Origin: Paragyromitra xinjiangensis
Taxonomy: Eukaryota; Ascomycota; Pezizomycetes; Pezizales; Discinaceae
Length of the DNA stretch: 64,000 nucleotides
NCBI GenBank assembly: GCA_038503065.1
Contig: JBCAMK010000008.1
Location: 806,001 to 870,000 of the forward strand
Reading direction: 5' to 3'
Of the stretch, positions 31,636-42,795 are shown in pieces (within the stretch, counting starts at the first letter, position 1; every line of letters starts with the position of its first letter). The translations under genes were made by a program, and so were the position numbers. The notes beneath the pieces are model-generated. The model worked only from the letters and a program-made list of their open reading frames with translations, made no database searches and was not told where the DNA came from.

Positions 31636-34600
31636 ATGTCGACTAAGTGCCCTTATTGCCGCAAACGTTACAAATATTCTACCAGCTTTGAAACCCACCT
31701 ACGAGAAAAGCATCCCCTCATTGCTCAGTCATTTCTTGCCTCTCTAACGATCCAAAGCTCATCCAATATTGGCGAGAGCTCTCAGAGCTATGATGGCAAC
31801 TTTCTTCTCAATGGCGATGATGATTTTGACACTTACGAAGCTAGGAGCAATAGTGATGGGGATGATTCCGATCAGGAGTCAGATTCAGATTTCAACCTCC
31901 ATAATACAGATCAGCCCCAGCGAGAGACAACTATTCCATACGAAGGTGCTGGACGACCTCTTCAGAGCTCCCAAAGCTATCAAGAAGAGCAAAATGTGTT
32001 GCTCCAAGATCCCTGGGCACCATTCTTGTCGGTGGAAGAATTCAAACTCGCTCGTTGGTTCATACGCGCTCAGGTCTCGCAAAGAGCCATTGATGACTAT
32101 TTCCAAAGCTCTCTAGGCCTTCCTGACTGCTCTTTCCGCTCCGGAAAGAGCTTCACGCGCAAAGTTGAAGAAATGCACACGACATTAGGCCGGGCTAGCT
32201 GGCACCTCTCGGATATAGAATTGGGTGGGAAGCAGATTCGCTATTACTATCGAGATCCTATAACCTGTATACGCTATCTGCTTAAGCAAAGGGCATACAC
32301 AAAGGATATGGTATATGCTCCTACGATGGAGTATAATAGCGCAGGGGAGCGAATGTACGGGGAAATGCATACCGCAGACTGGTGGTGGGAGACACAGGTT
32401 TGTGAAGCACTCTGGAGTACTCCTAGAGCCTTGACCAATGCGCTAACAGCTACTCTAGAACACACTGCCGGAAGGCGCTACAGTGGTCCCTGTAATTTGT
32501 GCTTCGGATGGAACACAGCTGACCAACTTCAGCGGCGACAAAAAAGCATGGCCTATCTATATCACTATCGGCAATATCAAATCAACAACTCGAGGCAAAC
32601 CTTCCAATCTCGCGATTATACTCCTGGCGTTGCTGCCGGTACCCCCGAAGCTTGGGAAGGAGTCTGCTTTCTCGAAAGTCCAGCGGCGGCAGAGCCAACA
32701 AGCTATACACAAGGTCCTGGAAGAGATTCTCGAAGGCCTTCAGAGCCCTGGCGAGAGCGGAGAACTTATGGACTGTGCAGATGGTCACCAGCGTCTCTGC
32801 TTCCCTATACTATGTGCTTGGATTGCAGATCAAGAAGAGCATGCCACCCTCCATAATATTCAAAGCCAGGCGTGTGCAAAGTGTGAAGTTGATTTTGATA
32901 GCCTTGGGGACTTTGCCGAATTCCCTCCGCGCAATCACCCAATCTATCGAGCTAAGATACAGCAATTCCGCCAGGACCCTACAAACACAGCTCCAATTAA
33001 ATACCTCGTCTCGAAGTCCGTCAAAACTCTCTACAATGCTCTCTGGGCTTTCCCCAATGTCCTCGTGCACGAGTTGCATAAGCCTGACCTGCTGCACAAT
33101 ATTTATTTGGGAGTATTGAAGCATATGATGGAATGGATCCAGTCGTTTTTAGGGAAGTATGGTCGCCTAGCGCAATTTGACGAAGCATGGCGATCGATGC
33201 CACCATATCCAGGATTTTCAGTCCCTACGAAGGCTTATAGGGAGGTAACGCAGTGGCAGGGGAAGGAGATGCGTAATCTTGGGAGGATAGTCCTGGGAGC
33301 CTTTGCCATAGCTCTCAGGGATCCCCCGAAAAAGTACAAAGATATCTTCAAGAAGGCGCTGATATGTGTTCGCTCATTTGTGGACTTTCACCTTATGGCG
33401 CAATACAACACCCACACCTCGGAAACGTTGGGATATATGAAGGGGTATTTGGAGGATTTCCACGAGCATAAAGATGTGTTTCTGGAATTCCGAGCATACA
33501 AGAAGACGAAGAAAGCAGCAAAGGAACGAACAAAGGCACTAATGGATGCTCTGCAGGCTCCTTCCACCTCTGCGTCGGCCGCAACCAACACAGCCCAAGG
33601 CAACAAGCGGAGGAAGACCCAGGATGGCTCAGGGAGCCTTGACCGCAGCCTTGAGGAGCTTCAGGAAATCCGTCAAGCCTCTCATTTCAACTTTATCAAG
33701 ATGCATCTCCTCACGCACTTCTGCCAGCATGTGGAACAATTTGGTAACATACCCATGTTCTCTACTGATATTAGCGAGCTTGCACACAAAGAGCAAATCA
33801 AAGATAGCTATAAGGCATCCAACAAAGTTGATGCCACGCTCCAGATCCTCGATATATATGCCCGTCGTCAAGCCTTCGAGATGCGATTGCTAAACCTGAA
33901 AGCAATTGTAGAAAGCTCTGAGAGTTATGCTGAGAGCTCTCTTGGCTCTGCAAAGACTTTGCAACAGTTGTTTGGTATAGGCAAAGAACGGGCACCGAAT
34001 ATCAAGGCATTACATCCGGAAAGCCTGCCGCAGCGCAACCTTAAAAACCGGGATCGCGACTGTTGCTTCCTCGCAGATGTCGCTGAGGCACTCGAACTGG
34101 ACCGATACAACCTTGGAAAAAGTATCCTGGAGTGGGCAAAGAATGTAGAAGGCTCTGAGGGCTTTGGCGAAGACCCACAAAACCTTCTCCACTATCCGGC
34201 AGAACGATTTGAATGTTTGCAAGTTCCCATCCCGACTTTTCAAGAAACTGATCTATACGAGGTCCATAACCTTCGCTGCACAGGGCGGAGGAAGTTTAGG
34301 AATAGAGCGCCACGAAATGACTGGGTCTGGATACAAGCAGGGTCGGAGGAGAATTGGGGGGCATTCCGGGGGCGCCTGCCAGCTAGACTTCAGGCATTAT
34401 TTAAGCTTCGCAATCCCATAAGCAGCCATTGGCACAGGTTGTGCCTAGTGGAGGTTTTAGAGGCAGCCAATAGGGGATCAGTAGATAGCTCCCATGGCCT
34501 TCTCAAAGCCTCTAAGCGCTCTCCAAGGAAGCTGTGGGTAGTGGATATCAGGAGTGTATTAGGAATGGCACATTTGATGCCGCTAGGGCAAAATGATTGG

Positions 34601-34648
34601 CTTGTAAATACACAAATAGATCTTAGAACATGGAACGAGCTATACTAG
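31636..34648 (+). CDS. E1 transposase, Plavaka-like, two exons
   Basis: Exons 31636-32397 and 32459-34648 give 983 aa. The 61-bp intron is GT-AG with GCTAAC near its end and joins WWWETQ to NTLPEGA. A C2H2 finger lies at the N-terminus (Cys5, Cys8, His21, His26). The core matches fungal Plavaka transposases (CACTA superfamily): a GERMYGEMHTADWWWE block, TNFSGDKKAWPIY, CFPILCAW, CxxC in CAKCEV, KPDLLHNIYLGVLKH, TQWQGKEMRNL and FNFIKMHLLTH. The enzyme should cut at the CATCAG ends. The frame is intact. Word-encoded inserts such as ESSQSYD, QSSQSYQ, ESSESYAESS and EGSEGFGE fall between conserved blocks. The start was chosen by the finger and by the same layout in E2. Confidence 0.85.
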
Positions 34649-34983
34649 GAGTAAGAGCTAGCTTGATTAATAAAGCATGTTTGATAGAAAGCGTCAGAAG
34701 CCTTCGCGATGATCTCCAGAGCAAGAAAGAATGATCCAATAGCCATCAAGTCTCCGATATACCATGATTACCCGCGTCAATCTCAGTGACTTCAGAGCCT
34801 GCGTTGCAGCATATGGAGAACCTGACGCAAGCAAATAAGCCTCTGATAAACAGGGCGCAGCTGGCTCCCAGAGCATCCGTCAGAACGCTGCAGGCACTCG
34901 GGACGCTCCAGATTCGCATGACGAAAATAGTGTGTCCTGACGCAGCAGCGAAGTATCAGGGCGAAATTTCGGTCTTGCTGATG
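34649..34983. repeat. E1 right end: subterminal words and TIR
   Basis: This is a non-coding stretch after the transposase stop. It includes E1 words such as AAGCCTTCGCGATGATCTCCAGAGC-like sequence near 34696-34720 (core AGCCTTCGCGA) and CCAGAGCATCCGTCAGAACG near 34868. It ends in GGTCTTGCTGATG at 34971-34983, the exact inverse of the left end. Confidence 0.75.
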
Positions 34984-35454
34984 GATGTCAATTTTAGTAC
35001 CAACCTTTACCCTCGCACAAACTCCCAGATGGCTCACAACCCCAGAGGCAAGAGCCAACAAAACCCATTCAGCAATCGTCATTGCCCTACCACAAAAATT
35101 CACCATGGAAACACTCGGCCTCTCACAAATTCCCCTATTCAACTCCTTCTGTTGAGTATAGGAATATATTGCCGTTTCCCCCACCACACAATGCAGAAGG
35201 TGCCAAGAATATGGTCACCATCAACAAACATGCAAGAAGGACTTCAAATGCGCAGTATGCGCGGAAGCCCATGAAACATTCAAACACCCCTGCACCACTT
35301 CCGGCTGCCCAGCAGGCACCAAATGCGTCCACCCCCCAATCCGTTGCACTAACTGTAACCAAGGACACAAAGCCTACGAACGTAAAGTTTGCATTGCCTA
35401 TACCAAGCTCACTGAGAGCCTTAAATCCTCCCGAACCAACACCAACACCGCTTA

Positions 35455-38400
35455 ATGCAGTCACATCCAATTTCATCAGGCATAGCCATTGTGCAGCAAC
35501 TGAACTGCGCCAAAGGACAGGCCTCTACTCTTTCAGTAATCCGGGACATTGACTCATCAAACAACATCCTCATCCAAATGCTACAGGAACCCTGGCTAGA
35601 TCATAATGGCCTACCCCCAGCAGCAAACAACTTTGACACTTATTTTCCTTGTATTTTTCCTGAAGTTGTTACTTATATTCGAAAAAACCTCAACATAAAA
35701 ACTATTGTTACACTTAAACCGAATCCACACATGATTGCGGTCACCCTCCAAACTGCACACATCAAACTGGAAGTCTGCAACCTATACCTCCAACCTCGCA
35801 CTAACGACAACCATCACCTTCCTTTATTATCGCATTCCTTCCATACAAATTCCATTTTAGCCGGAGACTTCAATCTACACCACCCGTGGTGGTATGGAGA
35901 AGAAGCCGAAACTACACACCGATACTTTTCTAGGCACTTACACCTTACAGAAACAGTAACGGAATGGTTAGAGGAAAACAACTTTAGACTCCTCAACAAA
36001 CCGGGTACATTCACACATTTCCCAAGAAATGGAAACTCCCCTTCCATCATCGACTTAACCCTCGCTAGAGGTCTTACAGACACATTAGGCCCATGGTCAG
36101 CACCTGCCGCAGATGAACACAATTCCGACCACATTACATTAAAAACCGTCTTATATCTGCACACCCCCTCCTACGTACCACGTCTCCTCTATTCAAAAAC
36201 CAATTGGCCTATTTTCCACAAAATTATACAGGACGGAATCATCCCACTCGATTACAGCCACACACAGGCAACTGAAACCACTCTCAATCATATCGAGAAC
36301 CTAATCAACAAAGCCATACAAAATGCAGTTCCCTTATCCAAACCCAAAATACAAGCCAAAGCCTGGTGGACACCTCACCTTTCCACTCTCAAGCGTAAGC
36401 TAGCCTGGCTAGAAAAACAACGACGAAAACCAAATTCCCCACCCATTATTCAACACCAAGCAAATGAAATGAGACGCATATGGAAAGCCGAAATCATTCA
36501 AGCAAAATGGAATCACTGGCACCTCACCCTCAAAGGCATGAACCCAAGCGCGGCATGGAACCTATTAAATAAATCCTCCGCCCGCAACAAATCCACAATC
36601 CCAGCCATACGAGGCAACATAACTAACGAAGACATTGGGGCATCTTTCCGCCAAACCTTCTTCCCTCCCCAGAACGAACCTCCACCCCTCCCGAATGATT
36701 TTTTACCCCCTCCCCTCATAGACACCAGCGAACACATGCACATCATCACATCCCAGGAAATAGAAAATTTACTCCAACATTCCAATATGCGCACAGCAGT
36801 GGGAGCGGACGGCTTTAACTACCTCACCCTCAGGGAGGTACACAGAGCCCGGCCAGCACTCCTTGTCGCCCTGTTCAATAATCTCCTACAGTCAGGCCAC
36901 ATGCCTGACAGATGGAAAGTCACACACTGCGTCCCCATCCCTAAGTCGAACAAGGCAGACTACTCAGACCCCAAAAGTTACCGCCCAGTATCCCTACTAT
37001 CTTGCCTAGGGAAACTCCTTGAGAAAATAGTAGCAAAAAGCCTGGAACGTTACGCCACTCTCAACGGAGCCATCCAACAACACCACACAGGAGCCAGAAC
37101 AGGTGTATCTGCCATCGATTCACTCCACTTAATACTCACTCCCGCACAAAAACAACTCCTCATACCAATCACCAATAATGATCGGAAAACCCAGCGCCTA
37201 CCCCCTCGACCCACCCTCCTAGCAACAGACATAGATGGAGCCTTTAACTGCGTTTCCCACCCCCATCTAATTCAAATTCTGCAACACTACCGATTCCCAA
37301 ACTGGTGCATCAAATGGATGTCCAGCTTCACTTCCAATCACACACTTGCCTTCAGAATAAATGGCAATCTAGAACCACCACTCCCGCTTAAAATTGGTCT
37401 CCCTCAAGGTTCACCATTGTCATCAATCACATTTGTCATCTATGCAGCCGCATTGGACTGTCCAAACGCTCCTGCTAATGAATTGTCAACCATATACATT
37501 GACGACGATACTGCACTCCAACTCGCAAAAACCCCATCATATGCCACAAAGAGGTTGACCGAAAGACATGAGGCCAAAACCCAAAGGGCAAACTTCCTCA
37601 ACATATCATTTTCCGAGCCCAAGACCGAGCTGCTCCACCTAATTCCGTCTAGCAGCAGCCTGTTAATAAAACAAAGCATACAGTTATTTAACAAAACCAT
37701 TAATCCATCTCCGCAAATCAAGGTCCTAGGCATCATATTGGATCAAAGATTGAATTTTCACACACACTGCCAGAAAGCAGCTTCCAGATTACGAACATCG
37801 CTATACCTAGCCAACAACCTTGTTAAGAGCAAGGGTCCAACACCACACCTCCTACATCAACTAGCCCTCACCATCATCCTCCCAGCAGCCCTTTTTGGCT
37901 CAGAGGTATGGTGGACAGGCACGTCAGACATCCTCAATCGACTCAACCCCCCTTATCACAGGGTCGCCCGATTCATAACCGGCCTCCCCAAATTCACCCC
38001 CATCAATAAACTTCTGCCAGAAGCAGGATTACCTCCCCTCAATTTACTATTGGACATGCGCACACAGCTCTATGCGATACGCATCCTACGCAACCCCAAT
38101 AATCCACTTCACCACATTTTACAACAACACATACAACACAACAAATTCGTAGGCACAGGCCTACAAAGAGTTGGCAACATCCTCTCCAAACTCCTCCAAG
38201 GACCTCCACTCGAAGCCCTATCCCTCCCCACACATCCATTCCTTCCACACCATAACATCCACATAGTAGGCACCAAACAATCGGCAACCTTATCCCACAG
38301 AGATTGGATAAATTCCCTTACCAACGCCTGGGTAGTCTATTCAGATGGATCTAAATCCGAAACAGGCATTACCGCAGCAGGCTGGAACATCCAACATATT

Positions 38401-39177
38401 TTCGCCGGAACAACCCTGCATTCATATTCAGGCAACTGCAACCTCGGACACCAATGTGAAAACGAGGATGCCGAACTCCACGGCATACAGGAAGCCACTT
38501 CATATCTTGTCAAAAACTTACCAATCGACAATGCCGATATTTTCCTCTGCATTGACAATCAAAACGCAATCAGAGCCCTAGCTGGAGGACCTACATCTAA
38601 CAGACAATTCTTAAATGACACCCTATCACACATCAAAACTCTCCACAATTTAAATTGTTCGATCACCACACGCTGGACCCCATCCCACATGGGTATAGCA
38701 GGCAACGAAATAGCAGATCGCCTGGCCAAAGAAGGGCTAACAAAACATCCATGCAAACATACCTGCTCGACACTGGGCTGGTTATGCTTACAACCCAAAT
38801 TGCAACTTTTAAGAGAATGGCAACGGAATGCCCCCACTTCAGTTTCTTTACACCCTCCTCCTGTCATCAGATTCCTCCGACGATCACAAGCGCGAGCCAT
38901 TTCCCTACTACGTACGAATCAAACCAAAGCGGATCCGAATCCACTGATTCCCCCAACGACATGCGCATGCGGGGAAATATCATCATCAATCCATTTGGCC
39001 TTACACTGTCCGCTAAACATTTCTTCACGCCCACAATAGGGAAGCAATTGGCACACAGCAATATTGGATAACACCAACGCTACTGATTTACTCCATTTCA
39101 TTCGTATGAATAATTTGGTTCAACTTTCTTCAAATTCATATTTGGATGCAATTTCTAATTGCAATTTGCTTGATTAA
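35455..39177 (+). pseudogene. LINE-A F4 ORF2, near complete, late nonsense
   Basis: The frame is open for 1194 aa from the ATG at 35455 to a TAG at 39037-39039, where F2 has the Trp codon TGG. About 46 further codons follow to a second stop at 39175-39177. Endonuclease (MLQEPW, AGDFNLHH, NSDH), reverse transcriptase (YIDDD) and RNase H (YSDGS, DAELHGI, CIDNQ, ADR) are all kept, as is the CACGE...HC zinc motif. Only the C-terminal tail is lost, so the enzyme could still be functional. The ORF1 of this unit is destroyed. Confidence 0.82.
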
Positions 39178-39458
39178 AAGAATGAAAACTGGTAATCCGG
39201 GCGGGGGAAGCTTTTCTTTTGTTTCTGGTAATTGGGGATTTTTCATTTACTTTTCATTTGATTTATAAGGCGTGTTTATGTGTGTTTGTGTTGTTATGTT
39301 TTGTTTTGTTTTGAGTTTTCTTTATTATGTTTGATGTTTTTATTTAACGGGGAAGAAGAGGTTGGTGGTGGATGAGGTCATGTATTCTTATACGCGTACC
39401 ATTCGGTAGCTAGTTAGGTTAGCAATTGTCTAAATTAAATGAAATTGGAAATTGGAAA

Positions 39459-40563
39459 TTGGGCCTCGATTTCTATGGACTTCATTGTGGGACTACCTGA
39501 GTCCAATGGGTATACCAAGGTGTGGGTCATAGTTGACCGCTTCTCCAAGATGGCTCACTTCATTCCGCTGCCAACGCTGAATAAGACTGAGGACATGGCG
39601 AAGCTCTTCCTTACTGAGGTATGGAAGCACCACGGGCTCCCTGAGGACATAGTCTCGGATAGAGACAGCAAGTTCCTTTCCCATTTCTGGCAATCATTGA
39701 TGGACCTCCTCTCAGTTAAGCTGAACCTATCGATGGCCTTCCACCCACAGACAGATGGCCAAACGGAACGGGTTAACCAGACGCTGGAGCAGTACATGCG
39801 TACATACTGCTCCTATCAACAGGACGACTGGGCAGAGTCACTACCTCTTGCGGAGTATGCCTATAACTCTGCCATCTCGGAGGCTACTAAGTACTCACCG
39901 TTCTACGCCAACTATGGGTTTGAAACTAGAACCAACTGGCCCAAACCGAAGCCGTCTACTGAGTGGAGCAATCCAACGAGCGAGGTGATCATTTCACAGT
40001 GGGAGACTATCTGGGGACACATGAACGCAAACCTGGCAAAGGCAAGACTCTGGATGGCCTGGTGGTATGATAAACACCACATGAAGGCGCCAGAGGTAAA
40101 GCCTGGGGATGAAGTGATGCTTGATTGCCGCAATGTGCAAACAAAGCGGCCGATGAACAAGCTGGACCGCAAGAAGCTTGGTCCCTTCAAGGTTGTGAAG
40201 GCTGTAGGCAAGCGTGCTTATTAGCTAGACCTACCCCCGCAGATGAAGATTCATCCTGTGTTCCATGTCAGCCTACTGGAGCCATACAAAGCTCCTGCAG
40301 ACCCGCTGAGAAGAGTGCCCCCACCGGAGCCAGAGGAGATAGAAGGCCAGGAGAACTGGGTGGTCAACGAGGTGGTGGATTCGAGGGTGAACAGGCAGGT
40401 GAAGAGGGTGGAATACCTAGTGCTCTGGGAAGGATTCGAGCAGGAGGACGCTACTTGGGAACCATGGGAGAACCTGAAGAGGACTGTGGAGGATGCACTC
40501 CTGGACTTCCACAAACGCTACCCCAAGAAGCCTAGGGAGGCTCGAGTGAAGGGGCTATCGTAG
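39459..40563 (+). pseudogene. gypsy-1 pol, part 2: integrase core and chromodomain, one nonsense codon
   Basis: The frame resumes at W-A-S and continues I-S-M-D-F-I-V-G-L-P. The DDE residues are visible as Asp in SMDFI, Asp in VSDRDSKF and Glu in DGQTERVNQT. The C-terminal integrase region and the FHVSLLEPY block follow, then a chromodomain (WVVNEVVDSRV, VEYLVLWEGF, DATWEPWENL) at the end. A TAG at 40222-40224 stands where a Gln is expected (R-A-Y-stop-L-D-L-P), so this copy is dead. Chromodomains of this class direct integration to heterochromatin; that role is family knowledge. Removing the LINE array would restore the frame at the insertion point. Confidence 0.88.
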
Positions 40564-40752
40564 CCATGCTTCTTTTGTCTTTATTTCCTATCAACGATAC
40601 AAGCTATCTTTCCTGCATCTCAATCATTTCCTATCGGCGGTATTCTTTCTTCATTCATTTCACTTGTACAACATCATCATAAGACCAAGACCTAGACAAA
40701 GAACGAGTATTGTAACTAGACCCTGAGGGCAGGTTCTTGGAGAGGGAGGTAC
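40564..40752 (+). other. gypsy-1 3' untranslated region and polypurine tract
   Basis: This is a short non-coding stretch after the chromodomain stop. It ends with GGAGAGGGAGGTAC, a typical polypurine tract, directly before the TG of the LTR. Confidence 0.65.
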
Positions 40753-41352
40753 TGTAACGGGTACGCCGTTACTGCCTCTAGTATGCGTAGTAGATCAGGG
40801 CTGGACTGATGGGACTGTAGGAGCCTGCATCGGTGGGGTTGCTCCCACATGCAGAGAGCTACCGCATCCCACTGATCTGATTGATACAGAGGAACCGCAT
40901 GTGCGTAAGCTGACGAGCTGACAGCACATAGACGGCTGCATCTACCACTCCGAGGAAGTGGTAGAGTTCTGAATCAACCTGTGCAGTATGCATCAGCAGA
41001 AGCTGATAGGCAACGCACTGGCAGCGCTATCTACAGGTAATACACATACCCCGACATCGCTGATTGAAATAGCCGAAAACACCAAATTCTGCGTTGCAAC
41101 CGCGTTACACACAGCAAAAAGTCTTTAACTTTACTGCTTCCTTTCTCACCACTTTTACCCCGCTTCAGGAAATTTACCTCCTCCTGCATCGGAGCCATCA
41201 CTCTGGATCCCCAAACTCCCCCCAGGAGATCCCCCTCACCCATCGCAACCCCAGTGCATTTTGTCCGCGTCCAAACAACCCCACCAAAGGTTGCTGGCCG
41301 CAAACGAACTTCCTCTCACCTTTCCCCTCCCACCCAACCCAAAACAGCCCCA

Positions 41353-42795
41353 ATGTCCTAAGCCGAAGGCTCCACTGCGCTCTCTGCCTTTGACGCAGCA
41401 GACCTCCCCATGATGGACAAACCTCCCTCCCACCACAGCAGCTCCTCTAGTGAAGCCGACGAAGATGAAGAAGACATTGGAGGACAGGACTACAACTCCG
41501 ACATGAACTTCACACAATTTGCACCCGAAGAACTCCAAAACCTCAATCACGGCAAAGCAACAAACTACCTCACATGGCTCATCCAAAGCCAAATTGCAGA
41601 CCTTAAGCAAGACTTCGAACAACAGCTAAGCAGTCTCAAAACCCAGATTTAGTTCAGCCATAAACAGCACGAATCTTCCCTCACCAAACTTGCCGATATC
41701 AAGGCACAAAATATCAGGCTTCAAAATGATGTTCGCACGCTGGATAACAGACTCCACAGTCTACAAACAGCAAAAACCACCCCAACCGCTCCCATCATAC
41801 CAACCATCCAAGCTCCCCAACTCACAAACACAACCAACCAAACCAAACCCAAACAAGGAGCCCAAACCTCCTACGCCAACATCACTGCCCCAGCACCAGG
41901 CGAACCCTCATTCCAACAAGTCAACAACAAAAAGGGCAAAAAACCCACACTTCAACCCCTATATAAACCAGACTACACCACAGACAAAAGAGAAATAATT
42001 CTCGAACTCACTGAACCCCTCTCAACATCCATCACCCCCGATGCAATTCTCGACGCCATAAATAACAAGCTAGGAGCACAAAACACTTGCATCCTCGCAG
42101 TCAAAAAAACCAACGGAGATAATCTAATGCTCCTCACACGCCCCAACGAACCAGCCGACACATTCCTCACACAATACCAACATGAAATCACCGCTGCCTG
42201 CACACTACTCAAAATCCCCGTCACTAACACAAGAGTTAACAGCAGATGGTCCAAATTCATCCTGGACAGCGTCCCCACCCACTTCAACGACAAGCCAATC
42301 CAAACCACAGACATCACCAACGCACTCAAAGCAGCTCTCCCCGAAGTTGAACTCGCACAAGCACCCAGATGGCTCAGCACGGAAGAAGGCCGCAAAGGGA
42401 AAAAACACTCTTCCATCGTCATCGCCATACCCGCCAAGCACACCCTCAAATCACTTGGATTCACATACTTCAACCTCTTCAACGCCACATGCAAAGCAAG
42501 AGAATACCACCCCATCAATCCCACCACCCAATGCCGCAACTGCCAGAAACTTGGACACCATGACGCAACATGCAAAAGCGACACCGCCTGCGCCATATGC
42601 ACCCAACCCCACCACACCAAAGACCACAAATGTTCCACTCCCACTTGCAAAGGAGGAGCCAGATGCACCCATATGCCTCTCCGCTGCGCCTGTTGCGATA
42701 CCAACCAACACACAGCCATCGATTGCCCAGAAAAAGCCAAAACCAGAGCACTATATCCAGTAAATCGCTCTAAAAAGCTCATCACAAAAAATTAA
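41353..42795 (+). pseudogene. LINE-B ORF1, gag-like protein, two nonsense codons
   Basis: The likely original start is the ATG at 41353, in a context (GSTALSAF) shared with the start of the short-unit ORF1. A TAA follows as codon 3 (41359-41361), and a TAG at 41650-41652 interrupts T-Q-I / F-S-H-K. The rest of the frame is open: an acidic N-terminus, a coiled-coil-like stretch, a Thr/Pro-rich linker, an RRM-like centre (VNSRWSKFILDSV), and C-terminal knuckles (CRNCQKLGHHDATC, CAICTQPHHT, CACCDTNQHTAIDC). The TAA at 42793-42795 is followed directly by the ORF2 ATG. A shorter protein could start at 41410 but would still meet the TAG. Confidence 0.78.

Larger units (their letters stand above)
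25331..34983. mobile_element. E1, Plavaka-type (CACTA-like) DNA transposon
   Basis: The element is 9653 bp. It starts CATCAGCAAGACC and ends with the exact inverted GGTCTTGCTGATG. GA at 25329-25330 and 34984-34985 is the target duplication; removing E1 plus one GA recreates the uninterrupted LINE-A sequence seen in other units. It carries a plus-strand transposase near the right end and two minus-strand genes on the left. A word built on AGAGCTCTCGCGAAGGC in many variants runs through the whole element, in non-coding DNA, introns and exons. Confidence 0.92.
24388..35455 (+). pseudogene. LINE-A F4 ORF1, split by E1 and with nonsense codons
   Basis: The left half runs from the ATG at 24388 to 25330 and the right half from 34984 to the TAA at 35453-35455. 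Removing E1 and one copy of the GA duplication restores the original frame at the E-Q-M-S junction, as in F1 and F2. The right half has two stops close together near 35153-35160, where F2 encodes C-R-V-Q. The C-terminal knuckles (from CRRCQEYGHHQQTC) remain recognisable. TAATG again links the frame to ORF2. Confidence 0.85.
24073..39458 (+). mobile_element. LINE-A unit F4, decayed, interrupted by E1
   Basis: This is the last unit of the array. Its left part is 24073-25330 and its right part is 34984-39458. E1 is inserted in ORF1, and without E1 the unit is about 5.73 kb. Its 3' tail is followed by TTGGGCCTC and then by gypsy-1 integrase codons. ORF2 is more diverged from F2 than F1 is, so this is probably one of the older units. 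Confidence 0.88.
2442..39467 (+). repeat. Head-to-tail array of six LINE-A units with TTGGGCCTC at all seven boundaries
   Basis: TTGGGCCTC occurs at 2442-2450, 8179-8187, 10266-10274, 16009-16017, 18096-18104, 24064-24072 and 39459-39467. The outer two copies are the target duplication in gypsy-1, where the word encodes the W-A-S codons of integrase. The same word lies between each LINE tail, made of short GGAAATT repeats, and the next LINE 5' end (ATCCTGCAC). All units have the same orientation. The order is F1, S1, F2, S2, F3, F4, with F meaning full-length and S meaning ORF1-only. E1 interrupts F4 and a MITE interrupts F3. Repeated insertion at one site, or mobilisation of dimers, explains the layout. 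Confidence 0.85.

Noticed and set aside
2451..39458. The LINE array was considered as an artefact of simple tandem duplication of one unit.
   Set aside because: Units differ in family type (full against short), in lesions and in divergence, and each junction has a proper tail and target word.
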